This document shows positions 13,379 through 21,668 of a stretch of DNA of 64,000 bases, piece after piece. The notes below the pieces were generated by a model, which made no database searches, was not told the origin of the DNA, and saw only the letters and a program-made list of their open reading frames with translations. This DNA comes from Sinohyriopsis cumingii (Eukaryota; Mollusca; Bivalvia; Unionida; Unionidae). The stretch covers positions 127,562,428 to 127,626,427 of the forward strand of contig CM068838.1 in the NCBI GenBank assembly GCA_028554795.2, given 5' to 3'. Each line of letters begins with the position of its first letter. The first letter of the stretch is position 1. Both the position numbers and the translations under genes were made by a program.

Positions 13379-13397
13379 TTTACGAAAAATAAAAATG

Positions 13398-14160
13398 TCA
13401 AGATCTCACATATAAATTTATACTTAATACTGCACATCGTAAATCAGGTAAGTGTCCGGTCTGGTCAGTAGGTTTGACATGTATTTTTGATAATAGCAGA
13501 TTATGACACCGCAAACAGACTAGATTGATAGCTTCGTGTACAATTGAAAATCCAGGAGGCGCTTGAGGCGTGAATGTATATAAAATATATCCTTGCTTGG
13601 TCTGACTAGATTTTTCAAGATCTACTTGAAAACTGCTGTGAATTACATCACCATGAAGACTGATTGCGATCGTTGATGTTATATTAACAATACTTGGCGA
13701 GATATACCCGCCTCCACCATATGGCTCATTCTCGTGTTTGAGAATAGCTGCTGATGGGGCTATTTTTCTCCATGACGCGATGATTTTAGGAAAAGATTCA
13801 TAAATATCATTAACAGTTTTCTTTAGTTCTTCACTGTTAAATCCGGGTAATATAAACTTTGGTAGATCTCCCTCGGCTGTTTTATAATGATTGATAAACA
13901 ATTGTGTAAGGGTTGTTTGATCATTTACACGATAAGGTCCGACGATTGCCGTTCCAATAATAACTAAATTGACATACTCAAGGTCTGGTGCAACCTGATT
14001 TAGATGTTGTATCATTTCCATGATTTCCTTTTTTAGATCGTCGCTGGGATACTCATCAAAGTAACTCTGGAATAACCATTGTAGAGTCGTGTATACATTT
14101 TCATGTTCAGTTTTAATTTTATCAGAATATGGTCTAAAACCATCTTCATAAACACGGAAT
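13398..14160 (-). pseudogene. Penton-like gene, 3' half, cut by the young element (copy A)
   Basis: C-terminal ~250 residues of the old element's penton-like gene, open from 14,160 to the stop at 13,398. It aligns with the young protein end (27,504-28,049), sharing PKFILPGF, ILKHENE, the APPGFSIV stretch, YMRCHN-type sequence and the final LYVRS. The 5' half is 14.1 kb away at 28,288-28,949. The uninterrupted gene is seen in copy B. The join at 14,160 puts it out of frame behind the ATPase fragment of the young element. Confidence 0.85.
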
Positions 14161-14374
14161 CTTTCAATACCTCGTAGCATCGTTGATCATCTACGCTAGG
14201 AGCAACCAAATACAACTTATCCCACTTCATCCATCTCATTATTAAATTGAGTAATAATTGCGTCTTGCCGGATCCAGATGGTCCGATGATAATCATCCGG
14301 ATCGAGTTTGGTAACGCTGCAACATGCTTAACTGGTTCTCTTGTTTTAGTCGCTGAAAAGTCAATTATATTCAT
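14161..14374 (-). pseudogene. Packaging ATPase, N-terminal fragment
   Basis: The first 71 codons of an FtsK/HerA-type (A32-like) packaging ATPase. The start at MNIIDFSAT (14,374) is chosen because the decayed homologues start at the same place. The Walker A loop GPSGSGKTQLL is intact at about residues 32-42; Walker B and the rest are missing, removed by the deletion at 14,160. The frame runs on for ~43 unrelated codons into the old penton-like gene. No other ATPase is present in the young element, so it could not package DNA by itself. Confidence 0.85.
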
Positions 14375-14391
14375 GTCTCTATACATAAATT
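14363..14391. promoter_or_regulatory. Compact divergent promoter, ATPase / DUF5679-PLA2
   Basis: Only 17 bp separate the two start codons. An AATTA element at 14,363 lies 29 nt before the 14,392 ATG, with ATACATAAATT just before it, a weaker version of the motif that precedes the virion genes. The assignment is inferred from position and similarity only. Confidence 0.4.
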
Positions 14392-14930
14392 ATGGATCTA
14401 TATTGTGTGAAGTGTAGAGTACGTACTGGCACAAATGATATGACAACCGCTACAACAAAAAATAACAGATCGGCGCTTACTGGCAAGTGTGTACAATGCG
14501 GTACAAAGAAATTTAGATTTATTTCTATTAGACCCGGAGATGTTTTAAAAAAAAGCGAGGAGGTGATATTGCAGCCAAGTTATCAAAACTCCCCGGAACA
14601 CCATGAGCAAAGTATCCAGGAGAAAAACAGCTCCCAGGATATAGCTACTGTGGCCCCGGAACGCGATTAGATATCAGACTCGATGATCAAAATCAACCCC
14701 GGCCCGGTGAGTATCCAATAAACGCTATCGATAAGGCGTGTCATGCTCATGATGTTGCTTACAAAAGTAGCGATCTGCAACAGCGTCATATCGCGGACGT
14801 AAAATTAATTCACGCGTTAAATGCTATTCCTGATGAATCCGTCAAAGAAAAATTGGCCTCATGGTTGGTAAAATCGGCTATGAAAGGTAAATTAATGATT
14901 GGAAGCGGAGCTTCTCGCGCTGGTAATTGA
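14392..14930 (+). CDS. DUF5679 zinc domain + PLA2-like domain protein (one frame break)
   Basis: Residues 1-45 form a zinc-ribbon of the DUF5679 type: YCVKC at the start and CVQCGTKK later, with an R-T-G-T-N stretch between; this domain is known from giant viruses and Polintons. After a frame change at an A8 run (14,547-14,554) comes a phospholipase A2-like domain: YCGPGTRLDI, then an acidic loop, then CHAHDVAY with the His-Asp pair typical of the parvovirus VP1 and Polinton PLA2 domains. Such domains act in membrane breach during entry; that role here is inferred. The old copies read through the same place in one frame, so the break is probably a one-base deletion, although a UUUAAAA heptamer lies there. 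The stop TGA is part of the integrase promoter motif. Confidence 0.75.
14544..14550 (+). other. UUUAAAA slippery-type heptamer at a frame break
   Basis: TTTAAAA phased as T TTA AAA in the zinc-domain frame, immediately before the sequence continues in the -1 frame. This is a canonical -1 slippery pattern. The old homologues are in one frame here, which argues for a single-A deletion instead. Confidence 0.3.
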
Positions 14931-14955
14931 AAACGCTAGCGTTTATAATAACAAC
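14925..14955 (+). promoter_or_regulatory. Late-type promoter motif of integrase
   Basis: AATTGAAAACGCTAGCG followed by TTTATAATAA (14,942-14,951), with AATTG 31 nt before the ATG. Its first six bases overlap the stop codon of the preceding gene. Confidence 0.6.
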
Positions 14956-15900
14956 ATGGAATCCATCTATTATTCTCCGAGAGGATACTGGAAGGGGAAG
15001 GCCGCAATTGGTAAGCTTGCAAGCGCTGCAAAGGTAACAAAGGCCGTTGCGGCTAATTGGTTATCCAAACAGGCTATATGGCAAATTTATCTACCACCGC
15101 CTAAACAAATCAACTTCTCGCGCTTTGATGTCAGCGTACCTAATGAAGTTCATCAGGCTGATATACTATTTTTGCCGCATGACAACGGTTACAAATACGC
15201 GCTAACCGTAGTTGATGTTGCGAGTCGATACAAACAAGCGGAGCCGTTAAAAACAAAGTCAGCAACTGAAGTAGCCGCTGCGTTTGAAAGAATTTATCGA
15301 AGAGGTCCTCTGCGCTGGCCAAATCTATTACAAGTTGATCCTGGTAGTGAATTTCGCGGCGCTGTTTTATCAACGCTGAAACATCATAGCGTCGCGGTAC
15401 GACGAGGTCATACTGCGCTACATCGTGATCAGGCAATTGTTGAACGATTCAATCGGACTCTTGCTGAACGGTTATTTGGATATCAATACGCGAAAGAATT
15501 CATCCAGGAAAAACGATCTCGTGAATGGGTTAAAAGGTTGCCAGGCGTAATTGCAGCGTTAAATAACGAGATTACCCGAGCAATTAACATGAAGCCCAGC
15601 GACGCGATTAAAAAAAAGTATATACCCGGAAGATCAAAAATAGATAGCGTTTCCAAGCCGATTCTCGGCGATGTCACTGTTAGATATCTGTATGAACCAG
15701 GAGAGCTTGAAGGCGGTAAAAAAAGAGCTACTGATCCTATTTGGAGTGTTACCACACATAACATATCAACGATAACACGATCAACTGGTAGACCACCGAT
15801 CTATAGACTGGATTCAACTGCCCCACAGCGGGGGTTTACACGCGAGCAACTACAAGTGATACCTGACGATACTCAATTGCCCCCGCGTGGTCTTAACTAG
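14956..15900 (+). CDS. Polinton-type rve (DDE) integrase
   Basis: 314 residues. The start at 14,956 is chosen because the decayed copies share MES-IYY and because it sits 31 nt after the promoter motif; an earlier TTG-initiated frame is unlikely. The RNase H-fold core shows the three acidic residues: Asp in HQADILFLP (about residue 68), Asp in LLQVDPGSEF (about 132) and Glu in IVERFNRTLAERL (about 168). An N-terminal helical part precedes it. The C-terminal part RYLYEPGELEGGKKRATDPIW is the signature seen in Polinton and adintovirus integrases. It would join element ends to host DNA. Apparently intact; its stop overlaps the convergent HNH frame by about 8 nt. The family assignment is firm; activity is untested. 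Confidence 0.93.
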   Translation: MESIYYSPRGYWKGKAAIGKLASAAKVTKAVAANWLSKQAIWQIYLPPPKQINFSRFDVSVPNEVHQADILFLPHDNGYKYALTVVDVASRYKQAEPLKTKSATEVAAAFERIYRRGPLRWPNLLQVDPGSEFRGAVLSTLKHHSVAVRRGHTALHRDQAIVERFNRTLAERLFGYQYAKEFIQEKRSREWVKRLPGVIAALNNEITRAINMKPSDAIKKKYIPGRSKIDSVSKPILGDVTVRYLYEPGELEGGKKRATDPIWSVTTHNISTITRSTGRPPIYRLDSTAPQRGFTREQLQVIPDDTQLPPRGLN

Positions 15901-16108
15901 CGCCATTGCGTCTATTGCACTCAAGACAGGTCAACCTCACATTGTTTTTGACATGACCGAGACTGTTATCGATCCTGTCCACGGTAAATTGGCGAGCGTC
16001 TTTATCCGAATAACGCCAGCGCATTACACAATTGCAACTCGCGCAGTGATTATTCTGTTGTTGTCGTAACGCAATTATTAATTCGGCATCAATATCAAAA
16101 CGCCGTTG
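15893..16108 (-). CDS. HNH-type domain in the -1 frame after PolB-helicase
   Basis: A 71-codon open stretch directly continuing the polymerase-helicase gene but in the -1 frame. It has no ATG: a TAA precedes it in its own frame at the A8 run, so it could only be made by frameshifting, or the run has lost a base. It shows HCASC near the start, the core VDRIDNSLGHVKNN and a final CLECNRR, i.e. two CxxC pairs around a D-x-I-D-N-x-x-G-H-x-x-x-N pattern as in HNH / endonuclease VII-like folds. Homologous sequence with VDRINRSLGYTREN is found at the same place in both decayed copies, also out of frame. The likely role is a nuclease module of the replication protein (inference). Confidence 0.65.
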   Translation of the reverse strand, partial: QRRFDIDAELIIALRQQQNNHCASCNCVMRWRYSDKDARQFTVDRIDNSLGHVKNNVRLTCLECNRRNGAS

Positions 16109-19100
16109 TTTTTTTTATCCTGTTGGCGGTAACCCGAGAGTTTTCTATCAATGACGCTTGCATCGATGGTGACTCCGTCACTGACTCCGTCAATAACAAT
16201 TCTTCGAAGCTGATTTATCCTCCGTAGTCGGGACACCGCAAGATAGACTAGATTTGACCATTCGATGCGATTATCAACCATCCAAACAATTGTGTCCGTG
16301 ATGGTTAGTCCCTGCGAGGAATGTATTGTTGTTGCGTATCCTAGCGTCCACGGGGATTTATTAGCACGTAGCGCGTCCTCGACGACGCTGATATCAACGA
16401 GCACGATATCATTCAGCACGAGAATTTGTTTTTCTGTCCGGCCTGGAATCTCAACTTCAATGTTCTGCCGCCGTGTATCCGCGGGTCTATAACATAACGG
16501 CACTGGGCGCGTTGGAAACTTTTCCTTATGCAACGTAAACAACTTCCGCTGAAGTGTGTCTCTGACTATCTTTCTACTCGCTACAATCAAATCGTTTGGT
16601 CTCCATGTTTCCCAGAATTCATTTAACGGCGTTTCCGGAATCACCTCGCGGATTATTTCACACTGAATTCTATCCGGCTGTAATCTGATTAATTTTTTAA
16701 CCCCGCGCAGTTGTTCATCAAGTGCCCGGTAATCAGTATCGGTTTCTTCATAATAGTCCACGAACCCGCTCAACCAATCATGTGGACCCTCGCCGACAAA
16801 TGGTGGTGGTTGGCCATGGTCGCCACACATGATCACCGCTGTATTCGCGCGCAGTAACCACTCAAGAAACATTCGTAAAGTATCTAACGAAACAGTACAT
16901 ATCTCATCCCAAATGATAACCCCAGGAATAAATTTTTCACCCATTCGATCAGGAGTCCACTCACCGCCGCTGTATCGAAAAAAGCTGTGATAAGTAACGG
17001 CGTCAACATTTCGTTGTTTTATCTCTCGCGCTAGTCTATGGGTCGGTGTAAGCACGATTATACTTGCCCGCGTTCGAAATAATTCAATTGCCCGAGTCGT
17101 CTTTCCTGACCCGCCACAGCCGCTTAAATAAACCGTCTTGTGTCTACAAATTGGATCAGAACACGGTGGTGCATTAGACCATTCTGACAATTTATCGCCA
17201 CGTAGGTAATTGTTTTCAACGGTGACATCTGCTGACGGGGAATAATCGCGTCGTATTTCATTTTTAATGCTCCATGTACCCCAACTCTCGTCCGGACTAG
17301 TAAACCCGGCTACGTTTTCCTTATAGGCTACGTCAACATAAAACGAATCAACGGCTACTCTAACCGCGGTGTCGGGGAATCTATTTATCATCGAGAATAA
17401 ATTGATAGCGGCGTAACCCAGCATAGACGCCCTCAAATGCGGGTATGCCGGGCTGTCTCCGTCGCTGTAGGTAACAACTGTACCCAACCTTGTTCCATTG
17501 GACAAGAAAGCTGTTTCGCAGTTCACGTATCTATTTTTCGCCACTGCGTCCTTGATTACGAAATCATATTCTGCGTCATCTATAATCAGCCGTGAGCAAT
17601 ATCGTTTGTAATCGTAGTTTTTTCCACCTTGTGTGAACTTACCGATTATTCTTCTACCGAGATCTTTTGCCTCGTGGTTTCGTTGGTTGAATATCCTCCT
17701 GGACCATTCGACGATATATTCCTCGTCGGCATCAATGTGTCTTTTGGACTCGTCAATTATGCTATCCAGACGCTCCGGTTCTGGTAACCAGACTTCAGTC
17801 TGCGCCCGATATGATATAATCGCGTCACTGACAATCAACGAAATTAGCATTTTACAATCAATCATATACCGTAGCAGCGCTATTGGCAGCCACTTCTTTT
17901 CAGCCATGTGCCTACCGATCCAAATATAACAACAGCGATGAAGTCCTGCCGCGAATTCAAATGATACTATGCGAGCGAATCCGGTTAAATCAAAATCAGG
18001 CAGTGGTCCATTAATAGCAACACGAGTCATTTCATGTCTGGGGTGTCCAAATCGTTTGAAATACTCAGCGGCGGATCCATACCCGAGAAAACTCGCTGGA
18101 TAACAGGCAACCATATCAACGGAAATCATAGCGTCGCGGTTGTATTCAGTGTTCCATAGTCCACCGTGATAGTATTCCAAACAACTGGATTGTACATCCG
18201 GTAGAAATTCCTTGCGCGTTGGGCTCCACGCATTTTTCCTCGCTGCAACATGAGCCGCAACCGATGGAATCGTAAAACAATTTGTTAGCAGTTGTTCATC
18301 ATGCTCTTCAAATTCCATGGCGGTTTTTTTCATCTTGTTGTGAAACGCTTCAGTGCGGTATAATTCACCGTTTGGTCTTACAAACTGATCAAAGGTATCA
18401 GCGCTGCGAAGTAACCACACTGATACAGGGTCGTTTTTACACAAGTAGGCAATAGCATCAAATAGTTTCCTCTCCGCGAGAAAACCATCCCGGGAGAATT
18501 CTTCTCCTAAAAATTCTTCGGGTATATACTTTACCGTTCTATCCCGTGGAAACACTGTGATCGCGGGCGTCCATGCGTGTTCGTTATGATCAATAATTTT
18601 GATTGGGGCCCCATTTGATTTGTACTTTGATTCGTATAATACTTCACCGGTTATCGTTGTAACGGTTATTGGAAATCTCAACGACGTTTCTAATCTCGCT
18701 ATGTCGCTGATGGTTGCTCCACGCTCTTTTACGGTTAGTTCCCACTGGTTGATTTTGCTACGTCGTAAATCAGTCAATTTGTTTCCTCGACACGCATTTG
18801 TAAAATGCTCTATTACTCGTTCTGCTACACAATTTATCCCCGTTGACTGTTTCATTGGTTTCAGTTTTCCGATATCAGGTTTCTTATTTAACGGGTATAT
18901 TCCATAAACAACTGCTGTTTCAGGATACGCTCGTTCATAGTATGGTCTGTCAATTCCGGTTAACAGCCCCGGCTTGGAGTCGCGGCTAACAATGACTGTT
19001 TTCTTGTCGCTGAGAACTGGTTCAAATTTATCACGTATGATCCAATCACCTGATTCCACCCGGACAATAAATTTTACTCTGAAGAAATACCTTTTACCGT

Positions 19101-19347
19101 CAAGTTGTGATATTATCGTTGCTGCGCGGTTATCGTTCATGGTAGCATCAACAACGCCATCAATTCGAAATGTTGACCAACTATGAGATGCACCATCACG
19201 CTTGAATTCATTGATACAATCGCGTATTTTACTCAACAGGGTTCTATCGTTTATTAACGCTTTTGGTGCGTCCTTGAGGACTCTATCGAGATTGAACTTA
19301 ATATTTTTCCAGGGCTTAATTGCTGCTAATCTCTCGAACTCATCCAT
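16078..19347 (-). CDS. Family-B DNA polymerase fused to SF1 helicase
   Basis: 1,089 residues from the ATG at 19,347 (MDEFERL; the decayed copies start at the equivalent place; an upstream ATG adds 16 residues). Polymerase motifs: A, VDMVACYPASF (about residue 411); B, RRIIGKFTQGG (about 566); C, VAVDSFYVD (about 666). Helicase motifs: I, GCGGSGKTTRA (about 742); Ia, TPTHRLA; II, IIWDEI (about 812); III, CGDHGQPPPF; V, IHSSQGLTI; VI, AVSRLRR (about 1,036). This is an SF1 (Pif1/RecD-like) helicase. I cannot assign 3'-5' exonuclease motifs in the first 350 residues with confidence. It would replicate the element DNA, probably protein-primed as in other Polintons. Polinton PolB and helicase are usually thought of as separate; the fusion is notable. 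No stop interrupts it. Confidence 0.9.
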   Translation of the reverse strand: MDEFERLAAIKPWKNIKFNLDRVLKDAPKALINDRTLLSKIRDCINEFKRDGASHSWSTFRIDGVVDATMNDNRAATIISQLDGKRYFFRVKFIVRVESGDWIIRDKFEPVLSDKKTVIVSRDSKPGLLTGIDRPYYERAYPETAVVYGIYPLNKKPDIGKLKPMKQSTGINCVAERVIEHFTNACRGNKLTDLRRSKINQWELTVKERGATISDIARLETSLRFPITVTTITGEVLYESKYKSNGAPIKIIDHNEHAWTPAITVFPRDRTVKYIPEEFLGEEFSRDGFLAERKLFDAIAYLCKNDPVSVWLLRSADTFDQFVRPNGELYRTEAFHNKMKKTAMEFEEHDEQLLTNCFTIPSVAAHVAARKNAWSPTRKEFLPDVQSSCLEYYHGGLWNTEYNRDAMISVDMVACYPASFLGYGSAAEYFKRFGHPRHEMTRVAINGPLPDFDLTGFARIVSFEFAAGLHRCCYIWIGRHMAEKKWLPIALLRYMIDCKMLISLIVSDAIISYRAQTEVWLPEPERLDSIIDESKRHIDADEEYIVEWSRRIFNQRNHEAKDLGRRIIGKFTQGGKNYDYKRYCSRLIIDDAEYDFVIKDAVAKNRYVNCETAFLSNGTRLGTVVTYSDGDSPAYPHLRASMLGYAAINLFSMINRFPDTAVRVAVDSFYVDVAYKENVAGFTSPDESWGTWSIKNEIRRDYSPSADVTVENNYLRGDKLSEWSNAPPCSDPICRHKTVYLSGCGGSGKTTRAIELFRTRASIIVLTPTHRLAREIKQRNVDAVTYHSFFRYSGGEWTPDRMGEKFIPGVIIWDEICTVSLDTLRMFLEWLLRANTAVIMCGDHGQPPPFVGEGPHDWLSGFVDYYEETDTDYRALDEQLRGVKKLIRLQPDRIQCEIIREVIPETPLNEFWETWRPNDLIVASRKIVRDTLQRKLFTLHKEKFPTRPVPLCYRPADTRRQNIEVEIPGRTEKQILVLNDIVLVDISVVEDALRANKSPWTLGYATTIHSSQGLTITDTIVWMVDNRIEWSNLVYLAVSRLRRINQLRRIVIDGVSDGVTIDASVIDRKLSGYRQQDKKNNGVLILMPN
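16108..16114 (-). other. AAAAAAC slippery-type heptamer near the end of PolB-helicase
   Basis: On the minus strand the helicase frame reads ...A AAA AAC, the classical -1 slippery heptamer. A -1 slip leads straight into the HNH frame. A missing A in the run would give the same picture. Confidence 0.35.
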
Positions 19348-19386
19348 ATAATTAAAACAAGTATTTAAATGAAAGAATATAGTATA
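19348..19386. promoter_or_regulatory. Divergent early promoter, PolB-helicase / zinc protein
   Basis: 39 bp between divergent start codons, containing AATTAAAAC, TATTTAAA and TATAGTATA. It lacks the full late-type motif of the virion genes, consistent with a separate early class (inference). Confidence 0.4.
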
Positions 19387-19710
19387 ATGAATCACTGCAA
19401 ATGGTTGATGATTGGGTCGACAACCCCGTGCAATAAATCATGTAGAGGTGAATTCTGCGGGTATCATTTACAAAGCGTTCGTAATGGTTCTCTTGGCCCC
19501 CTCCCGTGCCTGGTTTGCCACGTCGGTGTAAGAGGAAAATCGCAGTTGTGTATCAATTGTGGCGAAAAGCGATACAGGGAACTAAAACGCTATTATGACA
19601 AGCGAATTAAAAACGCCGTCATTGACCCTACCGCCGACTTCGTCATCAAAACCCCCCAGGACTACGTTGAAAGATTCATAATTAAACCAAATAATAAATT
19701 AGACAAATAG
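19387..19710 (+). CDS. Small cysteine-rich zinc-binding protein
   Basis: 107 residues from ATG 19,387 (an ATG at 19,369 adds six). Two putative zinc knots: an N-terminal CKW...PCNKSC-GEFCGYH group and a central CLVCHVG...LCINCGEKR group. The C-terminus is basic and helical. Similar cysteine-rich small proteins occur in Polintons and large DNA viruses; a role in nucleic-acid binding or transcription is an inference. Decayed homologues lie in the same position in both old copies. Divergent from the polymerase gene and 13 bp upstream of the HNH gene. Confidence 0.7.
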   Translation: MNHCKWLMIGSTTPCNKSCRGEFCGYHLQSVRNGSLGPLPCLVCHVGVRGKSQLCINCGEKRYRELKRYYDKRIKNAVIDPTADFVIKTPQDYVERFIIKPNNKLDK

Positions 19711-19723
19711 TATTATTATATAA

Positions 19724-20257
19724 ATGGACCAAGAATTTCAGTCGCATCCCCTGCTCGTCAATTACGAGGCGTCTCGCGACGGCATTGTTAGAAACCGCAA
19801 ACTGAAGAAGCCGGTTGGTACCGTAAATAATCACGGGTATTTGATATTTGGTGCCGGGGGGAAAATTTATCTGGTTCACAGGGTGGTATTTGAAGCATTT
19901 AACGGACTGATCAACGACGGTCTCGTTATTGATCATATTAATAATAATAAGACTGATAATTCTCTTATAAACTTGCAAGCTGTCTCGCAGAGTCAAAATA
20001 CTAAAAAAGGCCAAACCGGTAAATACCCAAAGAAAGCAAAACCCGTAAAGTCATTTGATACAACAACTCACGAGGAAAAAATATTTCAGTCGATGAATGA
20101 AGCCAGTAGATACTTTGACATTTGTATCGCCTCAATACGAAAAGTAGCAGAACGAGTATATCAAACAGCAATCTCAAAAAAGACCGGGCATAGAATTCGA
20201 TTTTCATATATAGATACGAAGTCACCGGCGCCCATGGCGCTGACGAAGTCGCCATGA
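19724..20257 (+). CDS. HNH endonuclease with NUMOD1-like DNA-binding region
   Basis: 177 residues. The N-terminal part has VHRVVFEAFNG, then IDHINNNKTDNSLINLQ and an SQSQNTKKG stretch: the HNH-3 type fold of homing endonucleases with His-Asn catalytic candidates. The C-terminal part KSFDTTTHEEKIFQSMNEA...IRKVAE matches NUMOD1, a DNA-binding repeat. AATTAGAC-TATTATATAA lies before the start. It is free-standing, not inside an intron, and is also present in the older element at the same locus, so it is a stable part of the genome and not a recent invader. It may cut DNA for replication, competition with related elements, or mobility. Confidence 0.85.
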   Translation: MDQEFQSHPLLVNYEASRDGIVRNRKLKKPVGTVNNHGYLIFGAGGKIYLVHRVVFEAFNGLINDGLVIDHINNNKTDNSLINLQAVSQSQNTKKGQTGKYPKKAKPVKSFDTTTHEEKIFQSMNEASRYFDICIASIRKVAERVYQTAISKKTGHRIRFSYIDTKSPAPMALTKSP

Positions 20258-20373
20258 CAATAAAATGTCCATTCCGGAAGAAAACAAAGTATTCAGTATT
20301 GTTGAACACCTCGGGATCGATACACGGGGTTTCATTTTTTTATTATTTAAAAACAAGATGTTTTATAGGAATA

Positions 20374-20754
20374 ATGAATATCGAAGACATCAATAATATA
20401 TTAGCCGAGATTTCAAAATTAACAAATCAAGGAATTGAATTATCTGATGGTCTCGACAGTGAAAAAATATTATCCGAATATGAAATTAATAACGAACAAT
20501 CGAAACGGGGGCGTTTTACCCTGGCCCGCGAGTACTTTTTTATAAAACGATTACAACATACGATTAATGAAAACTTGTACCACAATGACGCAAATGCATT
20601 CATTGGACTATTTACTGCCGTTGAAATAATACGAAAAAAACTCGGACGTGTTTATGAACGACGCCGGGAGATTTCTAGTAAGATCAAAAACATTAGAAGG
20701 ATTATAGACGAAAACTCCGGCGAGAAATTAGAAATTGCTTCGCAATTGCAATAA
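20374..20754 (+). CDS. Unknown helical protein
   Basis: 126 residues from ATG 20,374 (MNIEDINNILAEISKL); the earlier ATG at 20,254 is rejected because the decayed homologues begin MNQENI at the equivalent place. Charged and mostly helical, with no known motif. AATTTAAAA-like sequence and AATAATG precede the start. Its stop overlaps the next start by one base (TAATG), indicating co-expression with the 304-residue protein. Function unknown. Confidence 0.7.
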   Translation: MNIEDINNILAEISKLTNQGIELSDGLDSEKILSEYEINNEQSKRGRFTLAREYFFIKRLQHTINENLYHNDANAFIGLFTAVEIIRKKLGRVYERRREISSKIKNIRRIIDENSGEKLEIASQLQ

Positions 20755-21668
20755 TGGTAGGTGAATCACTCACTACTCGGCTAGCCAGAGAGCGGCTAGC
20801 GGCGCTTAGAAAGTTCATACCGTTACGAGACAGGGTCCGAGAGCAACTTCAAACGCGGCAGCAACTACAAACCGATTTTACTGTTGGAAGCGAACAACTC
20901 TTTGCCCCGGTAACTAAAGCGACCAAAGATGTTACGGCGGCAACTGTACCCGTCCTCGATGCGCTTGAAAAGATAGCGGCTCAGACCGAACAAACAAAAA
21001 GGTCTTTAGAAACACTAGCGGCTGCTACAACACGGAGGCCACCACCACTCGCTATAACCGAACCACAAGAACCCTATGTTACAATGGCCGACGAAGAAGA
21101 ACTAGGTGCTACCGCAAGAGAACCAGAAGAAGAAATACCGGAAGAAACATCGGAAGAAATATCGGAAGAAAAAGAGAGAGAGAGGAATATACTCAAGAAG
21201 GGCACAATAGATCAAATCAGGTCCTTCAGCGATGAAGAATTAATTGATTTTGCCGCCAACAATTTTGCTAAGAATTTACGAGATAGGCATATCAATAGCG
21301 GCTACGAGAAAAATATAAAGTCGTTAAGGGATTGGACAAGAATGGTGTATTTAGCGAGTAAATACAAGAATGCATTACTACGTGGTGATGGCCCCGATTA
21401 CGACGCATTCCACAATAAAGTAAAAAGTAGAATACCAAAAAAAGGAAAAGGATACTCTGTTGGTAAAGAATCCTACGGCGTTACCTGTCCTAACAGTGTT
21501 CTCAGTGATATATCACGGCTAGAGGTACTAATCGGAGGAAAACGAGCCGGAAATAACTCTCCGGAAATAATCAATGAGGCCGCTGATATTTGCAAGCGGT
21601 TATTTACGGGCTGTATCATGGACGTTAGTGCGTATCGAACGCTCATAGACGAACTCATGGATGATTAA
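20754..21668 (+). CDS. Conserved Polinton-type protein of unknown function
   Basis: 304 residues. N-terminal ~90 are helical and basic with RLARERLAALRK and a predicted coiled coil; a middle acidic stretch (EEEIPEETSEEISEEKE) follows; then a compact C-terminal domain ends RLEVLIGGKRAGNNSPEI and DICKRL. The RL-xLxG-xxAGNN-xx-xxNEA pattern is found in the decayed copies and, to my knowledge, in proteins of other Polintons. The old copies begin next to the right terminal repeat with MESYTDRL, supporting this start. Possibly a virion or assembly component (inference from position just before the virion block). Confidence 0.75.
   Translation: MVGESLTTRLARERLAALRKFIPLRDRVREQLQTRQQLQTDFTVGSEQLFAPVTKATKDVTAATVPVLDALEKIAAQTEQTKRSLETLAAATTRRPPPLAITEPQEPYVTMADEEELGATAREPEEEIPEETSEEISEEKERERNILKKGTIDQIRSFSDEELIDFAANNFAKNLRDRHINSGYEKNIKSLRDWTRMVYLASKYKNALLRGDGPDYDAFHNKVKSRIPKKGKGYSVGKESYGVTCPNSVLSDISRLEVLIGGKRAGNNSPEIINEAADICKRLFTGCIMDVSAYRTLIDELMDD

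Noticed and set aside
14899-14955. Upstream start for the integrase
   Set aside because: It would need a TTG start and overlaps the preceding gene; the ATG at 14,956 is shared with old copies and fits the promoter spacing.
20254-20373. N-terminal 40-residue extension of the 126-aa protein
   Set aside because: The decayed homologues begin at the position matching 20,374, and the extension overlaps the HNH gene end without similarity.
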